Positions 16,694 to 24,439 of a DNA stretch of 34,832 nucleotides are shown in pieces (position 1 is the stretch's first letter; every line of letters begins with the position of its first letter). The notes under the pieces were generated by a model. It searched no databases and had not been told where the DNA came from. It saw only the letters and a list, made by a program, of their open reading frames with translations. A program made the translations under genes and the position numbers. The DNA is from a bacterium (GTDB lineage: Bacteria > Chloroflexota > Dormibacteria > Aeolococcales > Bog-877), in contig JAKAXE010000017.1 in the NCBI GenBank assembly GCA_021816695.1, forward strand, positions 1 to 34,832, given 5' to 3'.

Positions 16694-18694
16694 TCAGTAG
16701 GTGAGCCCCATCGACTCGGCCACCAGGACCGCCACGTCCGCCGCCTGAAGGCTGCCCTGGAGGTCCTGCGAACTGATGCCCTCCTGGAACATGGTGGCGC
16801 AGAAGGGACACGCCAGCGCCGCCTGCCCGGCGCCGGTGGCCCGCGCCTGCTGGACCCGCACGCGGTTGACCCGCTCTCCTGCCTGCTCCTCCATGAAGAC
16901 CCTGCCCCCGCCGGCGCCGCAGCACATGGCGTCCTCGCGGCTCCGCTTCATCTCGGTGAGGCGGACCCCCGGGATCGCCTGGAGCAGCCGGCGGGGAGCG
17001 TCGTACTCCTTGTTCCACCTCCCGAGATAGCAGGGGTCGTGGTAGGTGAGGTTCCCCTCCCTGAGCTCGCGACTGAGCTGGATGCGCCCCTCTCTCAGGA
17101 GCTGCTCCAGCAGCTGGGTGTGGTGCACCACCTCGAACTTGGCCCCCAGGTCCGGGTACTCGTTGGCGAAGGTGTTGAGGCAGTGGGGGCAGCTGGCGAT
17201 CAGCTTGCGGACCCCGGCCCGCCCCAGCGTCTCCACCACCTGGCCGGCCTGGATCTGGAAGAGGTACTCATTGCCCAGCCGGCGGGCGGGGTCGCCGTTG
17301 CAGATCTCCTGCGGCCCCAGGACGGCGAAGCTGACCCCCGCCGAGGAGAGCACCTGCACCAGCGCCCGGGCGGTGGGCCAGTTGGACTCGTCGAAGGCGG
17401 TGGCGCAGCCCACCCAGTACAGGTACTCGGCGTCCGGGTGGTCGGCCAGGAGGGGCACCTGGAGCCCCTCCGCCCAGCGCATCCGTCCCTCCCTCGCCAC
17501 TCCGAAGGGGTTGCCCCGCTGCTCGATGGAATCCAGCGCCCGCTGCGCCTCCCGGGGCAACCTCGACTCCTCCAGAACCAGGGAACGCCTGAGGTCCACG
17601 ATCACCGGCACGTGCTCGATGAGCACGGGACACTGCTCCACGCAGGCGCCACAGGTGGTGCAGGACCAGAGCGTCTCCTCCTCCACGCTCCAGTCGACAA
17701 GGCGTTCGCCCCCCGCCCCCGCCCCCTGGTGCCAGAAACCGGCCGGCGGCGCCTCGCCCCGGGCCCTGGCCACGACCGCGTCGCGCAGGTCGGTCACCAG
17801 CAACTTCGGCGACAGCGGCTTGCCGGTGTTGAAGGCCGGGCAATGGGACTGGCAGCGGCCGCACTCCGTGCAGGTGAGCAGGTCCAGCTGCTGCTTCCAG
17901 GTGAGCTGCTGCGGCTGGGAGACCCCGAAGGTCTCGGAACCCTCCAGGTCCAGAAGCCTCAGGTGGCGGCCGGCTGGCTCCAGGCTGCGGAAGAAGACGT
18001 TGGGCGCGGCGGTCAGGATGTGCAGATGCTTGCTGCGCGCCAGGTAGACCAGGAATCCGGCGATCAGCAGAAGGTGAAGCCAGAGGAAGAGCTCGTGCCA
18101 GCCGTCCACCTCCCCCCGCCCCATGCCTCGGAACAGGCTGGAGACGGCGTCCGAGAAGGGCCGGAGATTGACCACCTGGTCCTGCCCGGCGGCGATCTGG
18201 GTGCCGTACAGGCCGAGCTGGGTCACCACCACCAGCCCGATGAGCAGGAGGATCCAGGTGGCGTCGCGCTGGTGGGAGCCGGTGAAGCGCCGTGGCCGCA
18301 GCAGGTAGCGGTTGAGCGCCGCCAGCGCCAGCCCCACCAGCACTCCCAGCGCCAGCAGGTCCTCAAGGAAGGCGATCGGGCCCCACCAGAACTGCTGGTC
18401 CAGGTTGAGCGGCGGCACCAGCGCCTCCAGCCCGGCCTGAAGGATCTCCAGGTTGAGGATGAGGAAGCCCCAGAAGATGAGGAAGTGGGCGAGCCCGGAG
18501 AAGGGCCAGGTCAGCAGCCGGCGCTGGCCCAGGACGTACTCCGCTACCCCCCGAAGCCTCTCGCCGAGCCGGCCGCCGCGGTCCTCGGGGGCGGCGGCGC
18601 GCAGCGAGGCCACCAGCGGGCCGAAGCGCCTCCAGCTGAGGGCGGCGGTAAGGGCCACCAGCGCCACCGCCGCCAGTGGGCTGAGCCAGATCAC
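16694..18694 (-). CDS. EtfD-like membrane iron-sulfur oxidoreductase (ETF:quinone type)
   Basis: 666 residues. An N-terminal NarI-like membrane part has helices near 5-20, 68-88, 107-128, 147-168 and 198-219, with possible heme ligands (for example His70, His200, His207). Next come two 4Fe-4S motifs (Cys275/278/281/285 and Cys345/348/351/355), then two CCG-type heterodisulfide-reductase-like domains with Cys430, 465, 502, 505 and Cys555, 591, 592, 629, 632. This order matches mycobacterial EtfD and the HdrDE-like ETF:menaquinone oxidoreductases, which pass beta-oxidation electrons from ETF to the quinone pool. The company of acyl-CoA genes supports that role; no ETF genes are in the window. 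GTG 18694 overlaps the preceding small gene by 4 nt (GTGA). Confidence 0.87.
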   Translation of the reverse strand: MIWLSPLAAVALVALTAALSWRRFGPLVASLRAAAPEDRGGRLGERLRGVAEYVLGQRRLLTWPFSGLAHFLIFWGFLILNLEILQAGLEALVPPLNLDQQFWWGPIAFLEDLLALGVLVGLALAALNRYLLRPRRFTGSHQRDATWILLLIGLVVVTQLGLYGTQIAAGQDQVVNLRPFSDAVSSLFRGMGRGEVDGWHELFLWLHLLLIAGFLVYLARSKHLHILTAAPNVFFRSLEPAGRHLRLLDLEGSETFGVSQPQQLTWKQQLDLLTCTECGRCQSHCPAFNTGKPLSPKLLVTDLRDAVVARARGEAPPAGFWHQGAGAGGERLVDWSVEEETLWSCTTCGACVEQCPVLIEHVPVIVDLRRSLVLEESRLPREAQRALDSIEQRGNPFGVAREGRMRWAEGLQVPLLADHPDAEYLYWVGCATAFDESNWPTARALVQVLSSAGVSFAVLGPQEICNGDPARRLGNEYLFQIQAGQVVETLGRAGVRKLIASCPHCLNTFANEYPDLGAKFEVVHHTQLLEQLLREGRIQLSRELREGNLTYHDPCYLGRWNKEYDAPRRLLQAIPGVRLTEMKRSREDAMCCGAGGGRVFMEEQAGERVNRVRVQQARATGAGQAALACPFCATMFQEGISSQDLQGSLQAADVAVLVAESMGLTY

Positions 18695-18867
18695 GGGTGG
18701 TCGAAGACCAGGAGCAGGGCCAGAGCACAGAGTCCCGCAACCACGGTGCAGGCCGCCACCAGCCAGTACCAGGACGGCTCTTCGATCCAGAACGGGCCCC
18801 ACCTCTGCCGGGCGCCGCCGGTGGAGCTGTTGGGATCCTCCCGGGGCGGCGGCTGGGCCTCGCTCAC
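18691..18867 (-). CDS. Small single-pass membrane protein coupled to the EtfD-like gene
   Basis: 58 residues. A polar Pro/Ser-rich N-terminal half (MSEAQPPPRED) is followed by an aromatic stretch (WGPFWIEEPSWYW, 23-35) and one membrane helix (about 36-55) ending in FDHP. The stop overlaps the start of the EtfD-like gene in GTGA, so translation is probably coupled. GTG 18867 is chosen over GTG 18873 because TACCAT lies exactly 7 nt upstream, the spacing seen at other leaderless starts here. No family is recognised. Size, topology and coupling suggest an accessory or assembly subunit of the membrane oxidoreductase. Its short length is the main doubt. Confidence 0.65.
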   Translation of the reverse strand: MSEAQPPPREDPNSSTGGARQRWGPFWIEEPSWYWLVAACTVVAGLCALALLLVFDHP

Positions 18868-18874
18868 GGCCACG

Positions 18875-18880
18875 ATGGTA
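18875..18880 (-). promoter_or_regulatory. -10 box, leaderless type, for the small protein/EtfD-like pair
   Basis: TACCAT on the minus strand, identical to the meaB box, 7 nt before GTG 18867. It lies in the 22 nt between the enoyl-CoA hydratase stop and the small gene. Confidence 0.4.
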
Positions 18881-18889
18881 GGCGGGAGC

Positions 18890-19678
18890 TCACCTCCCCG
18901 TCCAGACCGGCCGGCGCTTCTCCAGAAACGCCTTGATGCCCTCGGCGGCATCGGCCGTGCGGAAGGTCTCGTCGAAGTGCCCCAGCTCCTCCCCCAGCCC
19001 GGTCGCCAGAGGGCGGTCCATCCCCGCCGCCACCGCCCCCTTGATGGCCGCCACCGCCCGCGGTGCCTGGGCCGCCAGCTTCTCGGCCAGCTGCTGGGCC
19101 TCAGCCCGCAACTGCTCGGGCGCCACCACCCGGTTGACCAGGCCCAGGCGAAGGGCCGTCTCGGCGTCGATCTGCTCACCGGTGAGCAGGAGTTCCAGCG
19201 CCCTCCCCCGCCCCACCAGCCGGGGCAGCCGCTGGGTCCCTCCCCACCCGGGGATGATCCCCAGGAGGATCTCCGGTTGGCCCATCCGGCTGGTGGCTGC
19301 GGCCAGGCGCAGGTCGCAGGCCATGGCCAGCTCCAGACCACCGCCAAGGGCGTACCCGTTCACCGCCGCCACCAGGGGAAGGCGGGAGCTCTCCATCTCC
19401 AGGGTGAGCCGCTGGCCGTGCGCGATCTTCTCCCGGGTGGCGTCCGGGCCGTCCAGGACGAACTCCCCGATGTCCGCGCCGGCTACGAAGAACTTGTCAC
19501 CCGCCCCGGTGACCACCGCCGCCCCCACCTCGGGATCCTCCTCCAGCTCCGAGAGCGCCCGGCGAAGGCCCCCCAGAACCTCGCGGTTCAAGGCGTTGGC
19601 CGGAGGGTGGTCCACCGTGATCCAGCCCACCCTGCCCGAGCGGCCGACCGTGACCGGACCCTGCTGCTGCCCCTCCAT
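18890..19678 (-). CDS. Enoyl-CoA hydratase/isomerase family protein
   Basis: 262 residues, typical crotonase size. It should hydrate 2-enoyl-CoA to 3-hydroxyacyl-CoA in beta-oxidation. The oxyanion-hole segment FFVAGADIGEF (63-73) and the second one GYALGGGLELAMACD (108-122) are intact, as are both catalytic Glu residues of true hydratases: Glu116 in GGGLELA and Glu136 in QPEILLGIIPGWGGTQRL. ATG 19678 is preferred to the GTG at 19684 because GGGAGG (19684-19689) lies 5 nt upstream and would overlap the GTG. It is first in the minus-strand cluster that runs to pccB and is divergent from the gene at 19720. Confidence 0.93.
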   Translation of the reverse strand: MEGQQQGPVTVGRSGRVGWITVDHPPANALNREVLGGLRRALSELEEDPEVGAAVVTGAGDKFFVAGADIGEFVLDGPDATREKIAHGQRLTLEMESSRLPLVAAVNGYALGGGLELAMACDLRLAAATSRMGQPEILLGIIPGWGGTQRLPRLVGRGRALELLLTGEQIDAETALRLGLVNRVVAPEQLRAEAQQLAEKLAAQAPRAVAAIKGAVAAGMDRPLATGLGEELGHFDETFRTADAAEGIKAFLEKRRPVWTGR

Positions 19679-19683
19679 CCTCA

Positions 19684-19689
19684 CCTCCC
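19684..19689 (-). promoter_or_regulatory. Ribosome-binding site of the enoyl-CoA hydratase gene
   Basis: GGGAGG on the minus strand, 5 nt from ATG 19678. It rules out the in-frame GTG at 19684. Confidence 0.6.
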
Positions 19690-19707
19690 GGCCGCACCCG
19701 GCCCCGC

Positions 19708-19713
19708 TACGCT
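19708..19713 (+). promoter_or_regulatory. -10 box, leaderless type, for the gene at 19720
   Basis: TACGCT is exactly 6 nt before the GTG at 19720. It lies in the 41-nt divergent gap to the enoyl-CoA hydratase, which leaves no room for a usual leader. Confidence 0.45.
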
Positions 19714-19719
19714 TGCCAC

Positions 19720-20301
19720 GTGGCCGAGCTTACGGATTCTCCCCCTCCCGAGGGGGCGGCGGAGCCGCTGGAGCAACTCCCGGAGGAGGAGCTGGCGGCT
19801 CGGGACGGGGAGCTGTCCCGGCTGGAGATGGAGGTGCGCCGGCGGCTGGCCCCGCTGCAGGCCGAGCTCCAAGCGCTCACGGCGGAGCGGGGCAGGATCG
19901 CCACCGAGCGGCGCCGGCGGGAGCGCCAGGCCCAGATCCGCCAGCGGCAGGAGGTGCGCACCGAGGTGCGGGAGGGGGCGGCGCCCTCCCTGCTGCAGGC
20001 GGTCTCCTCCACGGATCCGCCCGCCTTCGGGGAGCCCCCCTTCTCGGAGCTGGAGTTCCTTCTGGAGACCGGGGGAGTGGTCCGCCTCGGCTATCCCGGT
20101 TCCAAGACCCAGACCCTGCAAATGACCGATGGGAGCGCCACCGCCCAGGTCTCCGACCTGGCGGAGGCCCGCCGGCTCTATCGCCTGGGCTGGGAGTTCG
20201 GCGTCCCGGCCCGCCCCGGGGTGAGGGTGCACACCCCCGGCACCCGGCTGGAGCGGCTCCTCGCCGCCGAGCGCTGCTTCGTGCGCCCCCGGGGGGAGTG
20301 A
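19720..20301 (+). CDS. Hypothetical protein with N-terminal coiled coil
   Basis: 193 residues, no family recognised. Residues 1-25 are acidic and Pro-rich; about 28-85 form a strongly charged Arg/Glu helix (LEMEVRRRLAPLQAEL, ERRRRERQAQIRQRQE) expected to be a coiled coil. The C-terminal half (about 105-190) looks like a small globular domain with alternating strands (FLLETGGVVRLGYPG) and ends in CFVRPRGE. No signal peptide or membrane helix is seen. GTG 19720 is supported by TACGCT 6 nt upstream. It is 10 nt upstream of coaE and may form an operon with it, but nothing in its sequence ties it to coenzyme A synthesis. Confidence 0.7.
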   Translation: MAELTDSPPPEGAAEPLEQLPEEELAARDGELSRLEMEVRRRLAPLQAELQALTAERGRIATERRRRERQAQIRQRQEVRTEVREGAAPSLLQAVSSTDPPAFGEPPFSELEFLLETGGVVRLGYPGSKTQTLQMTDGSATAQVSDLAEARRLYRLGWEFGVPARPGVRVHTPGTRLERLLAAERCFVRPRGE

Positions 20302-20311
20302 CCTGCCCTCT

Positions 20312-20926
20312 TTGGCCGGGCGGGCGCCGGTGATCGGGCTGACCGGGGGGATCGCCAGCGGTAAGTCCACCGTGGGGCGGATGCTGGAGGAGCTGGGGGC
20401 CGAGGTGGTGGACGCGGACCAGCTGGCGCGCGAGGTAGTGGCCCCCGGCACCCCCGGGCTCTTGGAGGTGGTGGCCACCTTCGGGGAGGAGGTCCTGGAC
20501 GCCGAGGGACGACTGGATCGGGGACGACTGGCATCGCGGGTGTTCGCCGACCCGGGGGAGCGGAGTAGGCTCGAGCAGATCCTCCACCCAAGGATCGCCG
20601 AACTGGCGCGCGAGCGGCTGGCCGCGGTCCGGGGACGGCTGGCGGTCTACCAGGCTCCCCTCATCTTCGAGACCGGTCGGGAGGGTGAATTCCAGGGCGT
20701 GCTCCTCGTCGACTGCGATCCGGAGCTGCAGATGGCCCGCCTCAGGGTCCGGGACCGGCTCGGGGAGGCGGAGGCCAGGTCTCGGCTGGCGGCGCAGCTG
20801 CCGGCGGCGGAGAGGCGCCGGCGCGCCACCTGGATAGTGGACAACTCGGGGAGCCTGGAGGACACCAGGGCCCAGCTGCTCCGCCTCTGGGAGGGGGAGC
20901 TGGCGAAGCTGCGCCGAGCCCCGTGA
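20312..20926 (+). CDS. coaE: Dephospho-CoA kinase
   Basis: 204 residues, standard length. It phosphorylates the 3'-hydroxyl of dephospho-CoA, the last step of coenzyme A synthesis, in the cytosol. The P-loop is GLTGGIASGKST (9-20). VVDADQLAREVV follows as the substrate-binding segment, then FADPGERSRLEQILHP and APLIFETGREGEF, and IVDNSGSLEDTRAQL near the C-terminus. The TTG at 20312 gives a short leader MAGRAP before the first strand; GTG 20330 would start right at VIGLTGG and is the alternative. A supply of CoA suits the acyl-CoA-rich neighbourhood, though coaE is a housekeeping gene. Confidence 0.95.
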   Translation: MAGRAPVIGLTGGIASGKSTVGRMLEELGAEVVDADQLAREVVAPGTPGLLEVVATFGEEVLDAEGRLDRGRLASRVFADPGERSRLEQILHPRIAELARERLAAVRGRLAVYQAPLIFETGREGEFQGVLLVDCDPELQMARLRVRDRLGEAEARSRLAAQLPAAERRRRATWIVDNSGSLEDTRAQLLRLWEGELAKLRRAP

Positions 20927-20945
20927 CTCCCTGGGCGGACCGCGC

Positions 20946-20951
20946 TATGCT
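20946..20951 (+). promoter_or_regulatory. -10 box for the gene at 20964
   Basis: TATGCT, two mismatches from TATAAT, lies 12 nt before GTG 20964 in the 37-nt gap after coaE. Any leader would be only a few nucleotides long. Confidence 0.35.
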
Positions 20952-20963
20952 GGGGATCCAGCC

Positions 20964-21482
20964 GTGGTGAACTCGGGCGATCTCTGGATCAAGGTGCCGG
21001 AGCCCTTCTGGGGGGTGGACACTGTGGGATTCAGCGTCCGCTACCCGCTGCAGCCGGATTCCGAGCCCCAAGCGGTGGTCCCCTTCGTGGTGGAGGGCGA
21101 GGCACCCCTCATGCGCAAGCTGGCCCGGGCGCTGCAGCTCTTCAGTCAGCGGGGACTGTACGTCGACCTCCAGAAACCGGGCGAGGCGTATGGCTGGAGC
21201 GACCCGATCCCGCTCTCCGATCAGGTCGTGGTGATGGGATTCCGGGACCTCAGCATGGACGCAGATGAGGACCCGGTGCGAGCGCTGCGCGAGCGGCTGG
21301 CCAACCAGCTGGTCCCCCTGGCATTCCCGTTCCTGCGCGACTGCGTCCGGGTGGCCCGGCTCAGGCTGGCGGGGCTGATCTCGGTCAAGCTGGTGGTCGG
21401 CTCCCTCCCGGAGATGGAGCTCACACTGCCTCTGGAGAAGATCGGGGTGGGCAATGGCGTGCTCACCCTCTCCGAACTCTGA
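20964..21482 (+). CDS. Hypothetical protein
   Basis: 172 residues, not recognised. It appears to be a soluble alpha/beta protein with no signal peptide, membrane helix or Cys motif. The N-terminal part (WIKVPEPFWGVDTVGFSVRY) and the centre (YVDLQKPGEAYGW, DQVVVMGFRDL) are strand-rich; a helical region follows (VRALRERLANQLVPLAF) and the end is again strand-rich (MELTLPLEKIGVGNGVL). Coding is supported by an uninterrupted frame with ordinary composition, a TATGCT box and a fit between coaE and the convergent ABC permease gene. GTG 20964 is followed by a second in-frame GTG, so the start is uncertain by one codon. Function unknown. Confidence 0.7.
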   Translation: MVNSGDLWIKVPEPFWGVDTVGFSVRYPLQPDSEPQAVVPFVVEGEAPLMRKLARALQLFSQRGLYVDLQKPGEAYGWSDPIPLSDQVVVMGFRDLSMDADEDPVRALRERLANQLVPLAFPFLRDCVRVARLRLAGLISVKLVVGSLPEMELTLPLEKIGVGNGVLTLSEL

Positions 21483-21496
21483 GGACGGGGCTCAGA
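21478..21496. terminator. Hairpin spanning the convergent stops at 21482 and 21492
   Basis: TCTGAG-GACGGGG-CTCAGA is a perfect 6-bp inverted repeat with a 7-nt loop. It covers both stop codons of genes that converge 9 nt apart, so it would act equally in both directions. It lacks a T tract. Confidence 0.3.
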
Positions 21497-22346
21497 CCTC
21501 CCTCCGGTCCAGGCTCAGCACCGCCATGGCCAGGACCAGGAGGACCCAGGCGGCGGCGAACACCAGATAGGCCGGGGTCGGCCCGGAGGTGGCGGAGAAG
21601 GGGCTGCCCACCCGGCTCAGGGAGGCCGAGGCGAAGAGCCTGGGCTGGATCTCGTAGACGGCGGCCCGCCAGAGACCGTCACTGGGAACGAGCAGGTGGC
21701 TAACCGTCCCCACCGCTGAGATCGCCGTGTTGTGGAAGGCCGAGCCGAAGGCTCCGGCCACACCCGCCACCCACATGGCCCCGAACACCACCACCGCCAC
21801 CACTCCGGAGGTCATGGCTGAGAGCCGGGTGCTGAGAGCCAAGGTCAAGGTGAGCAGCACCAGCCCTTGGCCGGCCAGGGCGGCCTCCGCACCCACGGGA
21901 TTGGGGGGCGCGTACCCGGTCCCCACCGCCACCAGCCAGAACTCCACCGAGGCGGAGAGCACCACGTAGGCGAGCAGCGGCAGGGCCAGCCCCAGCCAGC
22001 GCCCCACCAGGAACTCCGCCCGGGAGATGGGACGGGCCAGCACCGCCAGGGCGATACCGGACTCCAGCTCCCCGGCCACCGCCGGCGCCGCCAGGAAGGC
22101 GGCGGTCAAACCGACCACGAAGCTGAACATGAACATCACGAGGAGCTGGAGCTGGGCGGCGGCCAGCCTGGCGAGCTGGGTGGTGAGCAGCTCACCACCG
22201 AGGTGGAGGTGCGGAATGCGGGAGAACCCCCAGCCGGTGAGGACCAGGACCAGCGCCGTGAGCAGCAGCAGCGCATGCACCAGCCGGCGCCGCAGCAACT
22301 CGCGGGCGGTGAGTCCGGCGATGACCTCCAGGGGGCGCCTTCTCAC
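21492..22346 (-). CDS. ABC-2 type transporter permease
   Basis: 284 residues. About six membrane helices are visible, at roughly 25-44, 67-90, 120-141, 155-172, 178-200 and 255-276, the pattern of ABC-2 export permeases; the segment ELESGIALAVLARPISRAEFLVGR after the second helix is typical of the NosY-like group. It would form the membrane channel for the ATPase encoded just upstream. The GTG start overlaps the ATPase stop by 4 nt (GTGA). No substrate can be assigned. It is the last gene of the set that begins with the small gene at 24690. Confidence 0.92.
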   Translation of the reverse strand: MRRRPLEVIAGLTARELLRRRLVHALLLLTALVLVLTGWGFSRIPHLHLGGELLTTQLARLAAAQLQLLVMFMFSFVVGLTAAFLAAPAVAGELESGIALAVLARPISRAEFLVGRWLGLALPLLAYVVLSASVEFWLVAVGTGYAPPNPVGAEAALAGQGLVLLTLTLALSTRLSAMTSGVVAVVVFGAMWVAGVAGAFGSAFHNTAISAVGTVSHLLVPSDGLWRAAVYEIQPRLFASASLSRVGSPFSATSGPTPAYLVFAAAWVLLVLAMAVLSLDRREV

Positions 22347-23263
22347 GCCCGCTCCAGCAGCTGCAGGAAGCGCTCCTCCAGGCTGGCCCGCCCCTCGTCC
22401 ACCTGGAACACCCGCCCCCCCGCGGCCACGATCGCCGCCACCAGCTCGGGGGTGTGCGAACTGTCCAGTCCGGGAACGGAGACCCAGTCCCCGTCACGCC
22501 TCAGAGCACCCAGGCCGGGGAGGGCATCCCCGGGCAGGTCCAGGCAGCGCACCCGTGGGCCTTCGCCTGAGAGGAGATCAGTCAGCGCACCCTGGGCCAG
22601 CACCCGCCCCCGGTCCACGACGGCCACCCGGTCGCACACCAGCTCGACCTCGGAGAGCAGGTGGGAGTTGAGGAAGACGGTCACCCCCTCCTGGCGCAGC
22701 CGGCGGATCAGCTCCCGGACATCGTGGCGCCCCACCGGGTCGAGCGCCGAGGTGGGCTCATCCAGCACCACCAGGCGGGGAGACCCCAGCAGGGCCACCG
22801 CCAGTCCCAACCGCTGCTGCATCCCCTTGGAGAAGGTGGCCACCACATCCTCGCCCCGGCCGGCCAACCCCACCAACTCAAGGCTCCTGCCGAGCTCGTC
22901 GGGAAACCCTGCCGCCGGGAGGCCGGCCAGCTGGCAGTGGAGGGTGAGCACCTCGCGGGCTCGCAGCCAGCCCTGATAGCGGAAGAGCTCGGGCAGGTAG
23001 CCCACCTTGGAGCGGGCCGACCGGTCTCCCAGCGGCCGGCCCAGAAGCTGGCCGGTCCCCGCGCTGGGACGGCCCAGGCCGAGCAGCAGCTTGACGAAGG
23101 TGGTCTTGCCGGCGCCATTGGGGCCGAGGAAGCCGAACACCTCTCCGTAGCCCACGTCGAGGTCGAGCCCGTCCAGCGCCAGCCGGCTCCCATACCGCTT
23201 GGTCAGCCCCCGGGTGAGGACCGCCTGCCGTTCAGGTCGCCCCCCGGCCCCGGCCGCGGCCAT
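22343..23263 (-). CDS. ABC transporter ATP-binding protein
   Basis: 306 residues. The nucleotide-binding domain shows Walker A GPNGAGKTT, a Q-loop region near VGYLPELFRYQGWL, signature FSKGMQQRLGLAVAL, Walker B LVVLDEPTSALDP and the H-loop LNSHLLSEV. The C-terminal ~80 residues form the extra domain common in exporters of the drug/antibiotic or NosF type. It pairs with the ABC-2 permease whose start overlaps its stop. ATG 23263 begins 4 nt after the Ser/Pro-rich membrane protein gene. Lantibiotic, drug or other export are all possible. Confidence 0.94.
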   Translation of the reverse strand: MAAAGAGGRPERQAVLTRGLTKRYGSRLALDGLDLDVGYGEVFGFLGPNGAGKTTFVKLLLGLGRPSAGTGQLLGRPLGDRSARSKVGYLPELFRYQGWLRAREVLTLHCQLAGLPAAGFPDELGRSLELVGLAGRGEDVVATFSKGMQQRLGLAVALLGSPRLVVLDEPTSALDPVGRHDVRELIRRLRQEGVTVFLNSHLLSEVELVCDRVAVVDRGRVLAQGALTDLLSGEGPRVRCLDLPGDALPGLGALRRDGDWVSVPGLDSSHTPELVAAIVAAGGRVFQVDEGRASLEERFLQLLERA

Positions 23264-23267
23264 CAGC

Positions 23268-23651
23268 TCAGGGTGTCGGCGAGGCCGACTTGGAGGCGGA
23301 AGGTGACGGGGATGCCGACTTGGTCGGGGTGGCGGAGGGGGTTGCGGTCCTGGAGGGCGAGCTGCTGGGAGAAGGGGTCGGCGTCTTCACCACCACCGAC
23401 GGCTCGGGGCAGCCGAAGGGCACCGACGGCAGCGCAACCGGGGCGGTCGGCGAAGCGGAGGTGCCTGGTGAGGGGGTCGGGGTGGCCTGGAGCACGATGG
23501 GAGTGAACCGCGGACAGGGCGGCGGCGGGGGCAGCGGCGAGGCGCCGATGGACTTGATCACCAGCATCAGGAGGACCACCAGGCCCCCCAGCACGACGGT
23601 GCCTACGAAGGCCACCGCCCCCCACTCCGACTCCAGAAAGCGCCGGTTCAC
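23268..23651 (-). CDS. Membrane-anchored Ser/Thr/Pro-rich protein
   Basis: 127 residues. A short N-terminus (MNRRFLESEWG) precedes one hydrophobic helix (about 12-35). A run of prolines follows, and the rest is a low-complexity Ser/Thr/Pro tail with many TPSPS and SASPS units and two cysteines near 46 and 81. It should sit in the membrane with a long extended, probably extracytoplasmic and possibly glycosylated, tail. The function is unknown. The GTG start overlaps the PHP gene stop by 4 nt (GTGA) and the ABC ATPase starts 4 nt after its stop, so it is firmly inside the operon. Confidence 0.75.
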   Translation of the reverse strand: MNRRFLESEWGAVAFVGTVVLGGLVVLLMLVIKSIGASPLPPPPPCPRFTPIVLQATPTPSPGTSASPTAPVALPSVPFGCPEPSVVVKTPTPSPSSSPSRTATPSATPTKSASPSPSASKSASPTP

Positions 23652-24439
23652 GCGGGCAGAGCCCCCTCTCTGCCCACCCGGCCGGTGATCCGCTGCCAGG
23701 TGAGCCAGCCCATGCTCCTCCCCTGCTGGCGCAGCCGGTCGGCCAGCGCCGGCCCGGGCGGCACGAGGTACCGCTCCAGTGGCCGAGTTGTGGCCTCCCC
23801 CATAGCCCGTCGCAGATCGGCCGCGCCAGAGCCGGGGAAGAGGGTCACGTTGCGGGCCAGGTCGCGGGCCCCGAAATGGCTGTCGCTGGAGCCGATGGCC
23901 GCCCCCATCCGGTCACGGTGAAGATCGTAGAACTGGTCCAGCTGGCGGCTCCGCATGGGAGTGGTGAGGGCGGTGTGGCGGAGCTCCACTCCATCCACCG
24001 GGGTTCGCCCCAGAAGTCGGCGCAGGGCTGCCGGGGTGATGGAGGCGAAGTAGGTGGGCATGAAGGGATGGGCGAGAACCGCCAGCCCTCCCTGGTCGTG
24101 GACCGCGCGGATGGTGTCCTCCACGGACATCCCCATGCGCACCGGCCCGGCGAGGAAGAGCCCCAACACGTGGACCTTGCCCAGGCCGCCGGTGGTTATC
24201 TCCTCCCCTGCCACCACCTCCACTCCCAGCTCTTGGCCGGCGTCCACCGCCTCCGGAACGCCGGCCATGGTGTCATGGTCGGTGACCCCCAGGACCGCCA
24301 GCCCGGCCTGGCGAGCCGCCTCCACCAGCTGGCGGGAGGTAACCATGCCGTCGCTGGCCAGGGTGTGGGCGTGGGGATCGGCGGCCGAGAAGCCATCGGG
24401 AATGGCCCGCGCCCGGGCCCCCGGTCCGGCGGCGCTCAG
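23648..24439 (-). CDS. PHP-domain phosphoesterase
   Basis: About 263 residues. All metal-site motifs of the PHP family are visible: DPHAHTLASDG near the N-terminus, GVTDHDT, VVAGEEITT, LAHPF and SSDSHFGA. It resembles the YciV/TrpH-type nucleotidases and phosphoesterases acting on 3'-phosphorylated or cyclic nucleotides, but the substrate is unknown. The start is unusual: in this frame no ATG, GTG or TTG lies between a codon at 24595, deep inside the upstream gene, and the first metal-binding histidine. The CTG at 24437-24439 overlaps the upstream stop as CTGA and has GAGGA just before it, so it is the best candidate; ATT further in is an alternative. Confidence 0.85.
   Translation of the reverse strand: MSAAGPGARARAIPDGFSAADPHAHTLASDGMVTSRQLVEAARQAGLAVLGVTDHDTMAGVPEAVDAGQELGVEVVAGEEITTGGLGKVHVLGLFLAGPVRMGMSVEDTIRAVHDQGGLAVLAHPFMPTYFASITPAALRRLLGRTPVDGVELRHTALTTPMRSRQLDQFYDLHRDRMGAAIGSSDSHFGARDLARNVTLFPGSGAADLRRAMGEATTRPLERYLVPPGPALADRLRQQGRSMGWLTWQRITGRVGREGALPA

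Noticed and set aside
17039-20125. A 1028-codon plus-strand open frame opposite the EtfD-like and enoyl-CoA hydratase genes
   Set aside because: Its composition is low-complexity and no motif is seen, while the minus strand carries intact Fe-S and crotonase motifs over the same region.
23268-23500. DNA-level tandem repeat in the Ser/Pro-rich coding region
   Set aside because: The repeats are amino-acid composition bias (Ser, Pro, Thr) with varied codons. No exact repeated unit of useful length is seen.
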